Assembly: GCA_963969395.1 (NCBI GenBank)
Contig: OZ017796.1
Location: forward strand, 684,501 to 748,500
Source: Pseudoscleropodium purum
Lineage: Eukaryota > Streptophyta > Bryopsida > Hypnales > Brachytheciaceae
Reading direction: 5' to 3'
DNA: 64,000 nt
Position numbers and translations under genes: made by a program. The number at the start of each line of letters is the position of its first letter. Positions within the stretch are counted from its first letter, which is position 1. The notes beneath the pieces are model-generated. The model had not been told where the DNA came from, did not search any database, and saw only the letters and a list, made by a program, of their open reading frames with translations. Shown one piece after another: positions 13,732-25,678 of this stretch.

Positions 13732-14235
13732 TTGATAGAAGAGTCTGGAGTGTTGAGAATCAAGAATTATCCTGCAAGCAACCACCTAGATAGGGACATT
13801 GGACTTCCATCGCACATTGACAATACCTTGCTCACTATCGTATACCAAGAGAACTTTGAGGGGCTTGAACTTGTGAAAGATGGCCAGTGGGTGCCTATGC
13901 CACCACGAAGTGACATTTTGATTGTACTCGTGGCTACCATTTGTCACGTACTGTATGTGAAAACTTTTCTTAGTTGCACAATTATGTTTCTCAGATGCTG
14001 ACAACTAACTCAAAAAATAATCTTTAATGAAAAACAAGGCACGACTAAAGAGAAGAAAGATCCTAAGAAATTTTAATAACTGATTTTGTGAAAAATCAAA
14101 AAGAAACTTGCGATCTAGCTAAAGTTTTTGGCTTCAATTCTTAATGAACTTGACACCTTGTAAACTTTGCTTTTTGTATTCATAGGTGTTCACAAACGAT
14201 ACCTACAAAGCTATTCTCCATTGAACCTATAATGT
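13732..14235 (+). pseudogene. 2-oxoglutarate/Fe(II)-dependent dioxygenase fragment
   Basis: Two exons of the catalytic core of a plant 2OG-Fe(II) oxygenase, the family of enzymes of hormone and flavonoid metabolism. Exon 13732-13947 encodes LRIKNYP, then GLPSHIDNTLLTIVYQ with the iron-binding HxD motif, GLELVKDGQWVPMPPR, and ends ICH before a GT donor. Exon 14186 onward reads VFTNDTYKAILH, then TGA where the family usually has Arg. The join CH|VFTNDTYK fits the conserved QVLSNGRYKSVLHR segment exactly. No N-terminal domain or C-terminal end is seen, and the His of the last block is followed at once by a stop, so I call it a pseudogene fragment. Substrate cannot be inferred. Confidence 0.65.
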
Positions 14236-14280
14236 CTGTATCAAATATAAATCACATGAATATATTGAGTTGGTATAATA

Positions 14281-14600
14281 CAAATCAAATTAAATAATAT
14301 TATGAATATATAATATATATAGTTAATAATTATATACTAAATGATTAATATTCATAATAATTGATTATAATTATTAACTATATATTATAATAATTACTAT
14401 ATTATTATGAATATTAATATATATAATGAAGATAATAATATTTGATTAAATTTAATATCAATATTAAATCTAATTATATAATTTGTATATATAATATTCT
14501 ATATATAATAATTATAATTTAGATAATATATAATTAATAATTGAATATATTGAATATTAACTTGATTATATTTAATTTGTAATATTAAAATTAAATTTTA
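14281..14600. repeat. AT-rich low-complexity island
   Basis: About 320 bases almost without G or C, made of interleaved ATATA, TTAATAATT and TATTATGAATA words with local palindromes. It could be a matrix-attachment-type or decayed microsatellite tract; function not determinable. Confidence 0.7.
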
Positions 14601-16591
14601 GGACTCAATATATAACCCAACTCGGTGGCTAGAGGTAGTACTTTAAGAGTGCTAGAACTTTATGAATTTTTTTTTTGGAGCATATCAAAACCTTATTTCT
14701 CCATAAGAATATATTTTTTCCAAAAATAAAACCCCCAAATATAGATGGAAATCCTTAAGTTCATGATTTACTTTCATTGTGAGAATTGTGTATAGCCATT
14801 TCCACAAATGTAACCTGCCGTACATTCTTGTGTCCTACAGAAGTACTTGCAATCGTTTTATGTTTGCCATCTGCATCTTGTCTACACACTTGGACATCCA
14901 GGCGACTATTTCGATTGTAGTGGATGATATTCGCAAGTTTGTGAGGAATATTGCTTCGAATCAATGGATTAGCGTTCCAACCTTTCACTTGAGTTGGTCA
15001 CAACAAAAGGAATCATATCAATCTTTATGATAGGACATCTTGTAATTCTAATATTTTTCTCATCCAAAGACTTGAAGCGTGGAAATGCATTGGCTCAATT
15101 CTCCACACTTGTATGCAAGAGCTCCCCAAGTTCTCGTTCAAAGTGAACGATCTATTGCCTTGTATTTCTGTCATACTGAATAGGTGCAATAAGGTTCTTC
15201 CTTTGTATTCTCGATGGATTTGGTTGCAATACTCCACCTCCAGGAATATGCTTTTCGAACAATTTGGACTTTGTTGATGACGTAATCATGAATCCAAGAG
15301 GCTGCAAGGTACTCCTACCGAAGTTTGGTTTCAGTTGCATCTCTTTTATGCACTATGCCCACAGTATAGGTCAGAGAAGATTAGTAAACATAGTTCTAGC
15401 TTTAGACATCCTTTCAACCCATGTTGGAGGTTTGACTTTCCTTGTGGCAAAGAATTTACTTTTGGTAGTGTTTTTGGCTTCACTCTCTTTTGGCGGAGGC
15501 TTCTACCTCCAAATGACAATTTCATCTTGTTGACTGACTCTTCCAAGTATTGGTCCTGTTTCATTCTACCAACTTGTGACTTTGCTTTTCCAACATTCAA
15601 ATGCAACAACTTGTTGCTATGACCTCTAGTTGGAGAGATGTTTCACAATCGCTTGGACCTTAGACTTTGAGAGCTAGTTGGCTCATTCCAAAAGCTTGGA
15701 AATGCTTCACTTCTTTGCATTCCTATAGATTTCTAGTTTCTTCTAGCTCAATATCAGCATTGGCCAAGTTTTTCAAATCATAGAGGCTTCTTCTTTTAAT
15801 GGAGAAACCCGCGTGTCTATCATGCTCCTGAGAGAAAGGTCAGCAAGGAAAGATTACAATTTAGTTCCACCACTGGTGATGTACTTACTAAGGTGTTTGC
15901 ATCAAACCCCAATAATATCTAAAAGATGCAAATGGATGGTGTAAGATCAAAAGACATCCCACATAGAAGGAAGCTATATCTATAATTTTGAAAAAATTTG
16001 CCTTTGCATACATAATGACAAACGCAAATAGTCATAAGCTAGAGAATGAACAAACTCTACACCTAGCAAGGATATAACAAAGACTAAGATTGAAAGTTAG
16101 CCCCTTCCTTTTGACCTAGCTACTTCCTCTGTAATGCTAGTTCTTCCAATTCCTACTCACCGTCCATTCAACAATTACAAATACAATAAAATAAACAGTT
16201 TCCGTCTATTTATTGGCAATGTCACAAAGCACCACAACTTTTGTCACTAATTATCACAACAAAGCAAAAGAGCACAATTGTCCCAAGCAAAGATACTCTA
16301 CAACTTCCAATTGTTTTGGCTTGGTCTTCCAAGTGAAGAACACATAAAATCCTATATAATAACTTCAAAACAAATTTGATGTCCTACTGGACTTAATCTT
16401 GTGCATTTGGTCAAAAAAATCACGAGCTTCCATCTTTAGCCATCAGCGTCACTCTGGATGCCGTGGTGTCACCCTTTGGTTTCTTTCATTTCTTTTGAAA
16501 CCTGGAAGCAATGATATTGGCTTGAGGTCTTTTATAGCATTTGTTGTAGTTATTATTCTTACGTCCAAGTTTGTCATCCAAACAATTCATT

Positions 16592-17011
16592 CTACGCTTT
16601 TGGAAGTTTCCTTTGAGAAATCAAATAATTTGATTTGTGATTTGATTTGCTCAATTGATATGCAATCATTACTTCAATCTCTTTAGCAAGCCCTATAGCC
16701 GCAATTGCATGGTTCAGAAGATCCAATGATGGTTCATGTGGTTGTATGGTTTGTTTGTGTGCTTCAAACAACGCAGAAGCATTGCCAGTCATATATCTTC
16801 CCTGCTTCAAATGGACCAGAAGAATACAACAAAACATGAATAACAATTGGAAATGTTCTGTCGTTGGTTTTTGTGACATTGACTGCATGCAATTAAGAGC
16901 ATCCAACAGATTGTTAAAGTCTTTTCCTAATAAATTACAGCAGAAACTACTAATTTCCCTCAGAATGGATCTAGATAATGTTCTAGAATGAAGGTAGATA
17001 CCCCCACTCAA
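16592..17011 (-). CDS. Unrecognised open frame, 139 codons
   Basis: I do not recognise this protein. The frame starts MSGGIYLHSRTLSRS and contains a possible hydrophobic helix (LLFMFCCILLVHL) and an AIAAIGLAKEIEVMIAYQL stretch that looks protein-like rather than random. It stands alone in transposon-rich DNA with no clear partner exon. It may be one exon of a decayed gene or a chance frame. Confidence 0.25.
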   Translation of the reverse strand: MSGGIYLHSRTLSRSILREISSFCCNLLGKDFNNLLDALNCMQSMSQKPTTEHFQLLFMFCCILLVHLKQGRYMTGNASALFEAHKQTIQPHEPSLDLLNHAIAAIGLAKEIEVMIAYQLSKSNHKSNYLISQRKLPKA

Positions 17012-17799
17012 TGGTTAATTAAATAATGTATTTTGTTTAAGCTCACCCATTTTGTTGCCCGCAACAATCAATACACTAACACCTAAGGCCCGTTCCTTCT
17101 AACAAGTAACAACTAAATAAACAAAATTCATTTGAATGAGAAATGGAAAAAAATTATTTTTGACCGAGACGGATGTAACTCACTAAGGGTTGCCTGGTTT
17201 TGTTTCCCTGTACAACAATAGATTTTATAGAATTAGTGTATGGTAGAAATCCACAAGTTGGTAGTATAATTTTGTTATGATCATGTTTCAAATCATCGAA
17301 GTTCTTTGCCAAGTAGTATTTATCGATATGAATAGTTCCACATCTTCAAAGGCTTGCAGGAAAATCTAGAATATCTTTAGAAAACTAGTGATTTTCCTTT
17401 TATAAATTGATAGTGTAGTAGAAAACTTATCACTTACTACAAAAGCGTGTTCCTTTTTGATAACCTCAATTGCTATTAATGTAGATTTACTTCTTACACC
17501 TCCAATTCAAGAACACCGTTGAAACAATCTATGAACATTTTTCATAGGGCTATTGAGATACATTCTTCTACCCAAATAATGATGAGGTCCAGCCGTTTCT
17601 TTGTGACTTCCATTACCATTCTCTTTTCCTTTCATTAAGAAGCTCCATATGTCATTATGTACCATATACAAATCTTTATAGTCTCTAGACTTACAAAGAG
17701 GCTTTACTTTTGAGTTCTTATCCACATGGCCCTTTAGAAACTTGCTTATGTCCTTGCAAAATCCAAGGAGACTCACTTTTCTCTCAAGCAAGAGAGTAT

Positions 17800-17960
17800 G
17801 ATCTAAAATTATATTGCAATTTATAAATAAATTATATTATAATAATATATATAATATATAATAATACTATAATTACATATAAATATATTGATATATAATT
17901 AATATAATATAATAATTATATATAATGAGATTATAATATAAACATATTTATATGTAGTTT
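17800..17960. repeat. AT-rich low-complexity island
   Basis: Composed mainly of TATAATA and ATATAAT words, similar in texture to 14281-14600. No gene or repeat border is visible. Confidence 0.65.
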
Positions 17961-18206
17961 ATTATAATCAACTTATGAATAAAAAGCTACTTCCATGTAT
18001 CTTTTGATGTTATGTAGGTAAGGGTAACAAAACTAAATCATTCCTAAATCAAGATTTTACCAATACCCTCATCTTCAAGTGATAACACAAAACCCAGGCG
18101 CTTTCTTGATTTTCTAATACATGCAACAAGTAACAAGACAATGTGGGTATCAACAGAAAACCAATCCAACCTCCACATGAACCACCCCTAGGTATCATCC
18201 AGATAC

Positions 18207-18460
18207 TATTGAGATTACAAAGTTATGTATGAGAGACAGGCTTTACTTAGATGGTAGAACGATACGAAGCCACATGAGTGGGCTCAACTTAAGCTAGAAG
18301 CCTTTCCTAGTTATCTACAAACCATGTGGGATAACTAACTACATTGGGCTGCCTTTGACTACGAGCAATATCCATGGACTCTAACACTAACTAAGTGTCT
18401 AAAGCTACTCCTAAGGCTAACTGTACATGGTCTATGCTAGTATGTACAGAATCTCTAACA
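18207..18460 (-). repeat. Copia 3' LTR
   Basis: Left-hand LTR on the + strand, which is the 3' LTR of the element. It begins TATTGAGATTACAAAG and ends AGAATCTCTAACA. Outer flank GATAC matches the flank of the other LTR. Confidence 0.9.
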
Positions 18461-21400
18461 CTCCCACTTTGAGAGTGGTCAAAGGTGCAAAGCCCCATCT
18501 TCTCAATGAAGCTTTGGTGTTGTGGCTTCCCAAGGGCCTTGGTCAGCACATCAGCAACCATAGCTTGGGTAGGCACATACTTGAGCTCTATCCCTCTTGA
18601 ACTCCACTCCAAGGCAATACTTCAACTCTCCAAGGTCGGTCATCTCGTACTCCTTCTTGAGCATCGCCTTCACTTCAAGCATCTTGGCATACTACTTGCA
18701 AGGAGGATCAGATCATCCACATAGAGGATCACAATCAATAAATGCTCATGACTTTGCAAGGTGTATAAAGAGTGATCAGCGTGGCCTCCTTCGAAACCCC
18801 TTCCTCACAAACATGCCATCAATATCTCGATACCAAACTCTCTCCGATTGCTTCAACATGGGGAGTGCCTTCTTCAACTTGCACTTCAAATGCTTTTGGC
18901 CTTCTTGCACAAAACCTTGGGGCTGATCCATGTAGATGACCTCTTCCAACTTGGGGTTGAGAAAAACCGTCTTCACATCCATTTGGTGCATCTCCAAGTC
19001 CATGGCTGCCCTAAGAGTCACAATGCACCGAATGGTGCTAAACTTGGCAACGGGGGCAAAGGTCTCATTGAAGTCCTCCCCTTCCACTTGGGAAAACCCC
19101 CTAGCAACCAACCTTGCCTTGTAACTCACAATGTGACCCAAAGCATCCCTTTTGGTAGAGAAAGCCTACTTACAACTCACACTTGATCTCTTGGGAGGGA
19201 GGGCTGCAAGCTCCCATGTCCCTTTGTCAATGAGGGCCTTGTACTCCTCTTGCATGGCCACCTTCCACTTGCTTGCATCTTCGCAACACAACACCTCTCC
19301 AAGCGTGGATGGATCTCCAAGGAAAGCCACATTGGCTTGTTCTTCTTGTTGTTGGGAAAGAATGTGATTCAGCCACCAATCTCCAGGGGGCTTGCGGGTC
19401 CTCATTGGATAACGTGGCTCCTCCGTGCCTTGATCTTCCTCACTAATGGGCTGATCTTGCTCCTCCAAGGGCTGATCATGCTCTTGCTCCCTTGGTGAAG
19501 TGCTTGGAGAAGCCGCCATTGATCTCTTCACTTGAGGTGTGGTCACCTTCTTCTTGGGCTCCACAAAGTCCTCATCTTCACCACCTTGCTCTTCATCTTC
19601 TATGTGCACTCTTGGAGTTGTGCCCATCTTTTGGGCTGGTCCTCCACTCCTCCCACTTGGGCTCATCTCCAAGAGCTTGGGATCAGCTCCTCCATCCTCC
19701 AAAAAGGTCACATCTCGGCACTTGATGATGGCCTTGGTCTCCACATTCATCAGCCTATAAGCCTTGGTTCCCTCACAATAACCAAGGAAAAGGCACTTGA
19801 TGCCCTTGGGATCCAATTTCGTCCTCTTGGCACTTGGAACCAATGCATAGGCAATGCACCCAAAGGTGCGCATGTGAGACACGTGGGGCCTTGTCCCACT
19901 CCAAGCTTCTTGCGGTGTCTTGCTTGTCAACGCTTGGGTGGGGCACCGGTTCCTCGTGTAAACCGCATTGGACACCGCCTCCCTCCAAAGCTCAAGCTTC
20001 AAACCTTGGCCATAAATCATGGCCCCTGCCATCTCCACAATGGTACGATTCGCACGCTCCGCTCCGCCGTTTTGTTGAGGGGTGTAGGGTGCGGAAGTGT
20101 GGTGCTCAATGCCATGGGCCTTCAAGTACGCCTGAAAGGCCTTGGACACATACTCCCCTCCATTATCCGACCGCAGCACCTTCACCTTGCAATCCGATTG
20201 AGCCTCCACGAGGGCCTTCCAAGTCTCAAAACGCCCAAACACCTCACTCTTGCACTTCAACATATACACCCAAATCTTGCGAGAGAAATCATCAATGAAG
20301 GTCACAAATTACCTTGCTCCTCCTATGGACGTGGTCTTCATCGGCCCGCACACATCCGAATGCACAAGCTGCAATGGCTTGGTGGCGCACGTTGCCCCAT
20401 CCTTGGGGAAGGGTTGCCTCGCTTGTTTGCCCTCAATGCACCCTTTGCACACCATAGAACTCCAATCATGCTTGCAAGAAGAGAGGTTCAGACCCTTCAC
20501 CATGTGTTGGAGGCTCTTCATACTTTTCACATTCAAGTGCCCAAGCCTCCTATGCCAAAGCTCCACAAGGTCTTCATGGGCTGATCCTTGGGCAACACAC
20601 GCCATGGAAGTGCCATTCACCTTGGTGAAATGGAGGTGGTACAAGTTGCCCTCACGAGGGGCTGATGCAATCAAAACTCCACTTGGTGAACGCACCACAC
20701 ACCCTACCATGTTGAAATGCACTTTCAAACCTCTCCAAGACAATTTGCTCACCGAAAGCAAGTTGGCATGCAACTTGGGGACATGAAGCACCTCTTGGAT
20801 TTGGATCCTCCTGGTCTTCCCCTTCACTTGCACCTCCACAAGGATCTCCCCCATGCCAAGGGCCTCCACCATGCCATTGTCTCCCAAATAAATCTTCTTC
20901 CCCGAAATGGGCTGATACGTGTGGAAGGCATCTTGATGGCTGGTCATATGTTGTGTGGCCCCCGAGTCCACAATCCAAGTGAACATGTTGGCCTTCTCCC
21001 CTCTTCCATTGGCTGCAAAGGCGAAATCTTCCTCTTCCTCCTCTTTGGAAGCTTGGTGTGCACTCTCCTTGTCCTTGCCTTGGCTGATCTTGCAATGCCT
21101 TGCAATATGGCCCGGTTTGCCACACTTAAAGCACGTCCTTGTCTCCTTGAACGCCTTGGTGTTGCCACCTTTTCCATGTCTTGAGACAAGCGCTGATCCC
21201 TCCCCTTGGGCCTCATTCTCCTTGCGCTTGGTCACCTCATGCATCAAGCATGCGGTTATAAACTCTATGGTCAGCTCCTTGGTGGGCCTCGTCTCCAATG
21301 CGGTGATGAGGAACTCATAAGACGATGGCAAGCTGGCCAACAAGGTCATCACCACATCTCCCTCGGTCACGGGCGCCTCCAAACAAGCCAACTCATCCAC

Positions 21401-21805
21401 AAGAGCCTTGACCTTGTTGACGTGATCCAACAAATCGTCCTCCTCTTGCATCTTGCTAGTGAAGAACTTGCGGCGAAGAAATAGGAGGTTGGAGAGGCTC
21501 TTGGTCTCATGGATGTTGCAAAGGGTGGTCCACGCTTGGGCTGGTCCCTTGCAATGGCGAATGTGTGCAATTTGGCGATCCACAAGGTTGATGGCAATGA
21601 GAGCAAAGGCCTTCTTCTCCTTCCTCTCCCATGCCTTTTTGGTCTTTGGGTCCGCATCTTCACTTGGGGGCTCCTCACTCCCATCCACCACGTCCCACAA
21701 GTCCTTCTCCGCAAGGATCATCTCCATCTTGAATTTCCACATGCCAAAGTTCTCTCCATCAAACTTGTCGATGATGTGTATGCCCTCTCCTCCACTGGAT
21801 GCCAT
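18391..21805 (-). pseudogene. Copia gag-pol polyprotein, broken
   Basis: Reads leftward from MASSGGEG at 21805. Gag ends in a zinc knuckle (CFKCGKPGHIARHC). The protease has DSGATQHM. A GAG-pre-integrase block (LWHRRLGHLN) and the integrase core (DDFSRK, SDNGGEY, PQQNGGAERANR) follow. An in-frame TAA at 20309-20311 lies between VCGPMKTTSIGGAR and FVTFIDDFSRK. A second stop, TAG, follows SVSCK near 19166. The reverse transcriptase (KARLVARGFSQ, ILYVDDLILLAS) is frameshifted. The C-terminal YVPTQAMVADVLTKALGKPQ block is joined almost directly to the RT thumb, so most of RNase H is deleted. The integrase-to-RT order identifies Copia rather than Gypsy. Confidence 0.9.
18461..18470 (-). other. Copia polypurine tract
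   Basis: Read on the element strand this is AAAGTGGGAG, directly inside the 3' LTR, where plus-strand DNA synthesis is primed in this family. Confidence 0.7.
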
Positions 21806-22573
21806 GGTGACGCAGCTCCCACTATGTTGGATTTCACTGGAAGGATTATACTACTCCGGAAGGTCAATCGTGTGGGAGGCAAAGAACATCTATCCCCATG
21901 CAGAGGCTGGCAACCAATACAAGTGGTCACAGAGGAAAGAAAAAAAAAAAAAAAAATTCAACTCCAAACTGCCAATCAGCCCTAAATGGAGGCTACTACT
22001 CACAATCAGCACCTCAAGGGCAACAATGGCCTCCAACACCCCTAGTTGGATCACCCAAACTCCAAAGTAGCCTACTTGCCTCTCAATGGCTCCACAAGGT
22101 TCACAAGGACACAACTTAGCCCTCAATGGATGGCAAATTCCACTCCTTTGCCTCACTCACTCACAAGGGCACAAATTAGCCCTCAATGGATAGCAAATAC
22201 CTCAAGCAGCCCAAAGGTGCTTCCAAGCCTCACAAAAGACTCTCACTAGATTGCAATTGCCATAATCACAATCAACAATGCACCCAAATGCATAATCAGC
22301 CCTCAATGGGCTCTCAATGTACTCTTCTAAGCACAAACTCAAACTAGGAGCATGCAACCAGCCCTCACAAGGTGTGATTACTACCATAAGCAATCTCTCA
22401 CCCAAAGTGCACTCAAAACCTCACAAACCAAAAAAGCCCCAAATAACTCACACCATATGGTTTGTAGGTGAATAAGACACAAAACGCTGATTGCTCCTCC
22501 AAGCTCCAAGATCTCCTCCAAATGATATGAAATTCTCCCTCAAGCGCAACTCCAAGTGCGTGGGCCCATAACC
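21806..22573 (-). other. Copia leader between 5' LTR and gag
   Basis: Untranslated leader with no supported ORF. It holds an A-run on the + strand (about 21937-21956) and a repeated AGCCCTCAATGG word. I could not match the bases next to the 5' LTR to the usual initiator-tRNA primer site. Confidence 0.6.
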
Positions 22574-22827
22574 TATTGAAATTACAAAGTTATGTATGAG
22601 AGAAAGGCTTTATTTAGATGGTAGAACGATACGAAGCCACATGAGTGGGCTCAACTTAAGCTAGAAGCCTTTCCTAGTTATCCACAAACCATGTGGGATA
22701 ACTAACTACATTGGGTTGCCTTTGACTACGAGCAATACCCATGGACTCTAACACTAACTAAGTGTCTAAAGCTACTCCTAAGGCTAACTATACATGGTCT
22801 ATGCTAGTATGTACAGAATCTCTAATA
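22574..22827 (-). repeat. Copia 5' LTR
   Basis: Right-hand LTR on the + strand, 254 bp, the 5' LTR of the element. Begins TATTGAAATTACAAAG and ends AGAATCTCTAATA, followed by the target duplication GATAC. Confidence 0.9.
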
Positions 22828-22879
22828 GATACCATGGTCCTTGAACCTCCCGCCTTGGCACTACATTTGCGATTCGTTT

Positions 22880-24603
22880 TGCTTTTCTCTCTTCTTCTCT
22901 CGAAGACGATGGACCTTGGAGATACATAGTCTACAGCTCCACCAATTAGGGCTTCCTCTTCGTTTTACTCCTCTCACTCTTCTCCACTCACGTAAGCATC
23001 TCCGCACTCACTCACCACTCTTCCAAATCTTTGTATCCTCTTCTTCTCTTCTCTCATCATTTGCATAATCGCCTTTGTTGTTGTCGTTCGCAAATTAGGG
23101 TTTCAAATTAAGTTGTCAACAAGTTGTGATTCTAACAATTATTACATTTTTTTGTAGTTATAAGCTATGGGGAGTCGTATTCATTTAGGGAAAGACACCT
23201 CGCCCCTTGAAGTAGGTGGCTCTAATGGCCCCAAGTAGCGACCAAAGAGGGAATTGAGACCGAGACATTGGCTTGCCTTATTTATGGAAGGAGTTGAATG
23301 CAGGTTGGTAGAGTGAGTGATGACAGGAACGTTGAAGGTAGCTTTGGTCGCAGAGACAGGATTTGAGTGTCATGGTTTGGGGCTATAAAGCCTATTGGAG
23401 TCACTCAATTCTAACTTCACCCTTCCTTATGTTTTTGTAGAAGGGGTGGGTCAAAATGAGTACTTTGTAATTCAGAAGTAGTTCAAAGAGGTGATGAGGG
23501 CGTTAGCTGCCAACACAAAGAACATCGACTTGTTGATGCAAAGCAATGCAGCTCTTGTCCTATTCTCTGAAAAAGCCAAGCAAGTTACAATTCAAGCATT
23601 CGTAGACCTCATATTAAAGCATGTTTACATGGAGGCTGGAGTTATGGGTCGGGAATCAAGAAAGAGCACGGATTGGCTATGGTTTGCCAAAGCTACCAAT
23701 TGGATCTTACAACATCAAATATGTTTTAAGGTTGGGTTTATGCATGATTTTGGAAGTTTATTGATTTGTGCTAGTTTTTGAGAGTTGTGGTCTGGAAACT
23801 AATTTTATGAAGTATTAACAGGTTCTGGAGATTCGCGGCCTAGGGAACTTTTGGAGATCAACTACAAACCCTTAGATCGACATGATTGTGGCAACAATTG
23901 ATGTCTTTCGGGCCTTCAAGCACATTTCATTTTACAATGCACCACATGCTCACCAAGCACAACCAATTGTTGTTGTTTATGCCTTGGAAGAGAATCACGG
24001 TCATTTCTACATAGGGTTGATTTTCAAAGAAGTCTTTGGGTTGACTCACACAGACATGATAGAGAAGCATCAAACTAGTATGTTGGATGCTAAATATGAA
24101 GGGTTTCTCTCTACTTCCATGTAGAGGTTCTTAAAAAATTGATACTTCTTTCTATGATTCAATGAATCCATGCACCATCACATGCATGTTGTTTGCCATA
24201 TATTCTAGAGGCCCAAATGTTGGACTTCATGTTTATAGAAGTTTTTAAATAGGTCATTTCACTAGAAGAAACCTGCATCTAAGTTGACAAATTTTTCTAG
24301 ACATCTAATGTAACAAGCTGTTATTTTTATGTCAACAATTATGTCTACCATAACATCTTGACATTATGGTAGACATAATTGTTGACATAAAAATACAACT
24401 TGTTATATTAGATGTCTAGAAAAATCCGTCAACTTAGATGTGGGTTTCTTCTAGTGGTTGGTGCTTTTTTTTGTCCAATTTTATATGTGTCTTCACCAAC
24501 TCATGCAATATTTGTCACTAATTTTGGTGTTATAAAATTTGTCCCCATTTTTCACAACTAATCTATTGAATTGGTATTTTGAAAACCATGAATTCTTAAT
24601 CTA
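22880..24603 (+). repeat. Dispersed repeat copy B, longer form
   Basis: Longer relative of the repeat at 9311-10258. The inner part, absent from copy A, holds an open frame at 23491-23781 (KEVMRALAANTKNIDLLMQSNAAL...) and a second at 23882-24124. I do not recognise either. The second is shared in decayed form with copy A. The first may end at a splice donor after HQICFK. It could be a retrocopy of an unknown gene or a transposon fragment. A 197-bp MITE is nested at 24260-24456. Confidence 0.65.
24260..24456. mobile_element. 197-bp foldback MITE with CACTA-like ends, copy 2
   Basis: Starts CACTAGAAGAAACC and ends GGTTTCTTCTAGTG, an almost perfect terminal inverted repeat, with arms complementary throughout. 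Left flank TTT, right flank GTT. Same length and same position within the host repeat as the copy at 9918-10114. Confidence 0.75.
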
Positions 24604-24662
24604 TAAATCCTCATCCTTCATGTCACAAAACATAAAAGGTTCAAGGCTCCAAATAATATTAC

Positions 24663-24903
24663 CTTTTAGTGAGTGAAAGAGGTCACCTTCAGTTGCATCA
24701 TACATAAATACTCTATAACCAACTGTTGCTATCAGATGACTCCCGTCTATAACAAAACAAATTTAGTTGTAATTGCGTTTGTTCACGTATGCTATTCAAC
24801 AGATTATTAAAGTTTACCAAAAGTCAAAATCAAGTCATCCATTGTCTTAAATACAGATTCTATAGATGTACCAGGTCGGAAGGCAATATCGGAACACACA
24901 CTC
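24663..24903 (-). pseudogene. IFT122-like N-terminal exon pair
   Basis: Two short exons on the - strand. The first (24903-24872) encodes SVCSDIAFRP and ends in G before a GT donor. The second (24746-24663) follows an AG acceptor and encodes DGSHLIATVGYRVFMYDATEGDLFHSLK, again ending in G before GT. Lengths of 32 and 84 bp keep phase. The joined peptide matches the first WD40 blade of IFT122 (family pattern: NDIAFKPDGTQL, VYD, DG, L, LKG). This part is absent from the main IFT122 gene only because that gene is cut by the window edge, so this is probably a duplicated fragment. A possible first exon with ATG (MQTVVARTNH, about 25313-25345) does not splice cleanly in phase. The next exon is missing; repeat B begins there. 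Confidence 0.6.
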
Positions 24904-25678
24904 CTGACTCCATTGTGTTTTAGTTGTATTGTAACCCAATGACATTAAACCATCACGCCTAAATCTGCTTCTACAATTTACGTTTCATAATCACAAGCTA
25001 AAAAAGAAAATGGATGAAAGTAATCTGTTTCAAGTAGTAAAAACTTAAAGATAAGGCACAAAGCTTTCATTAAAATTAGACTATTTCAGGGTCTCTTGTA
25101 GTCTATGTCTCTTTCATCATAAACAGAAAGTTCCCCAATGTATCATACAAAGTCTCTCTATTATCAAGATGAACATAGGAAGGAGATTCTCCTTTACGAT
25201 GATGTTGATGTCCAAAATTACCTGAAACAATCTAGTTATACTACAAACCCTAATTAGGGTTTTCATCTAACATGAAAAACAGCCCAATAAAGTGAAAGAT
25301 GTACATACCACATGGTTTGTCCGTGCTACCACAGTTTGCATGATGTAGAAGCTACTGAGTTATGAAGAGCTCAATTTACATTCAAGCCTTGGACAAGAGG
25401 CATGGTCTATAATATCCTCAGGAACCCTAAACACTTACCATTCGCCACCCTAATTTATGGAGAATGTCGGTTAATCATAGTTTGAGAGATTATCAAAGCT
25501 TGAATTCTTCTTCTTTTCCTTGCATCTGGATTAATGAAGAAGAGTTGATGCCGTGAATATAGAATAAACTTTGATTTCAAATCAAAACAGATCTACCAAG
25601 ACTCTCACTCCTTTGTAAAATTGTGTCCTCATTTGTAGAATGTGAATTTAAAGAAACCTGGGTTGGAAGTGGAATGGC

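Larger units (their letters stand above)
14236..18206. other. Intergenic DNA with AT islands
   Basis: Contains two nearly pure A/T islands (about 14281-14600 and 17800-17960), rich in TATA and TAAT words. There is one longer open frame on the - strand (listed separately) but otherwise no recognised gene. Confidence 0.5.
18207..22827 (-). mobile_element. Copia-type LTR retrotransposon
   Basis: A 4,621-bp element on the - strand, bounded by two 254-bp LTRs and a perfect 5-bp target duplication GATAC (18202-18206 and 22828-22832). The LTRs differ at about 8 positions (around 3%), so insertion is fairly recent. Domain order (protease, integrase, reverse transcriptase) is that of Ty1/Copia. The coding region is broken by stops and a deletion, so it is non-autonomous. 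Full-length Copia elements are usually larger, in line with the missing RNase H core. Confidence 0.93.

Noticed and set aside
19532..20584. 350-codon frame on the + strand
   Set aside because: It is the antisense of the Copia integrase region, which has clear domains on the - strand.
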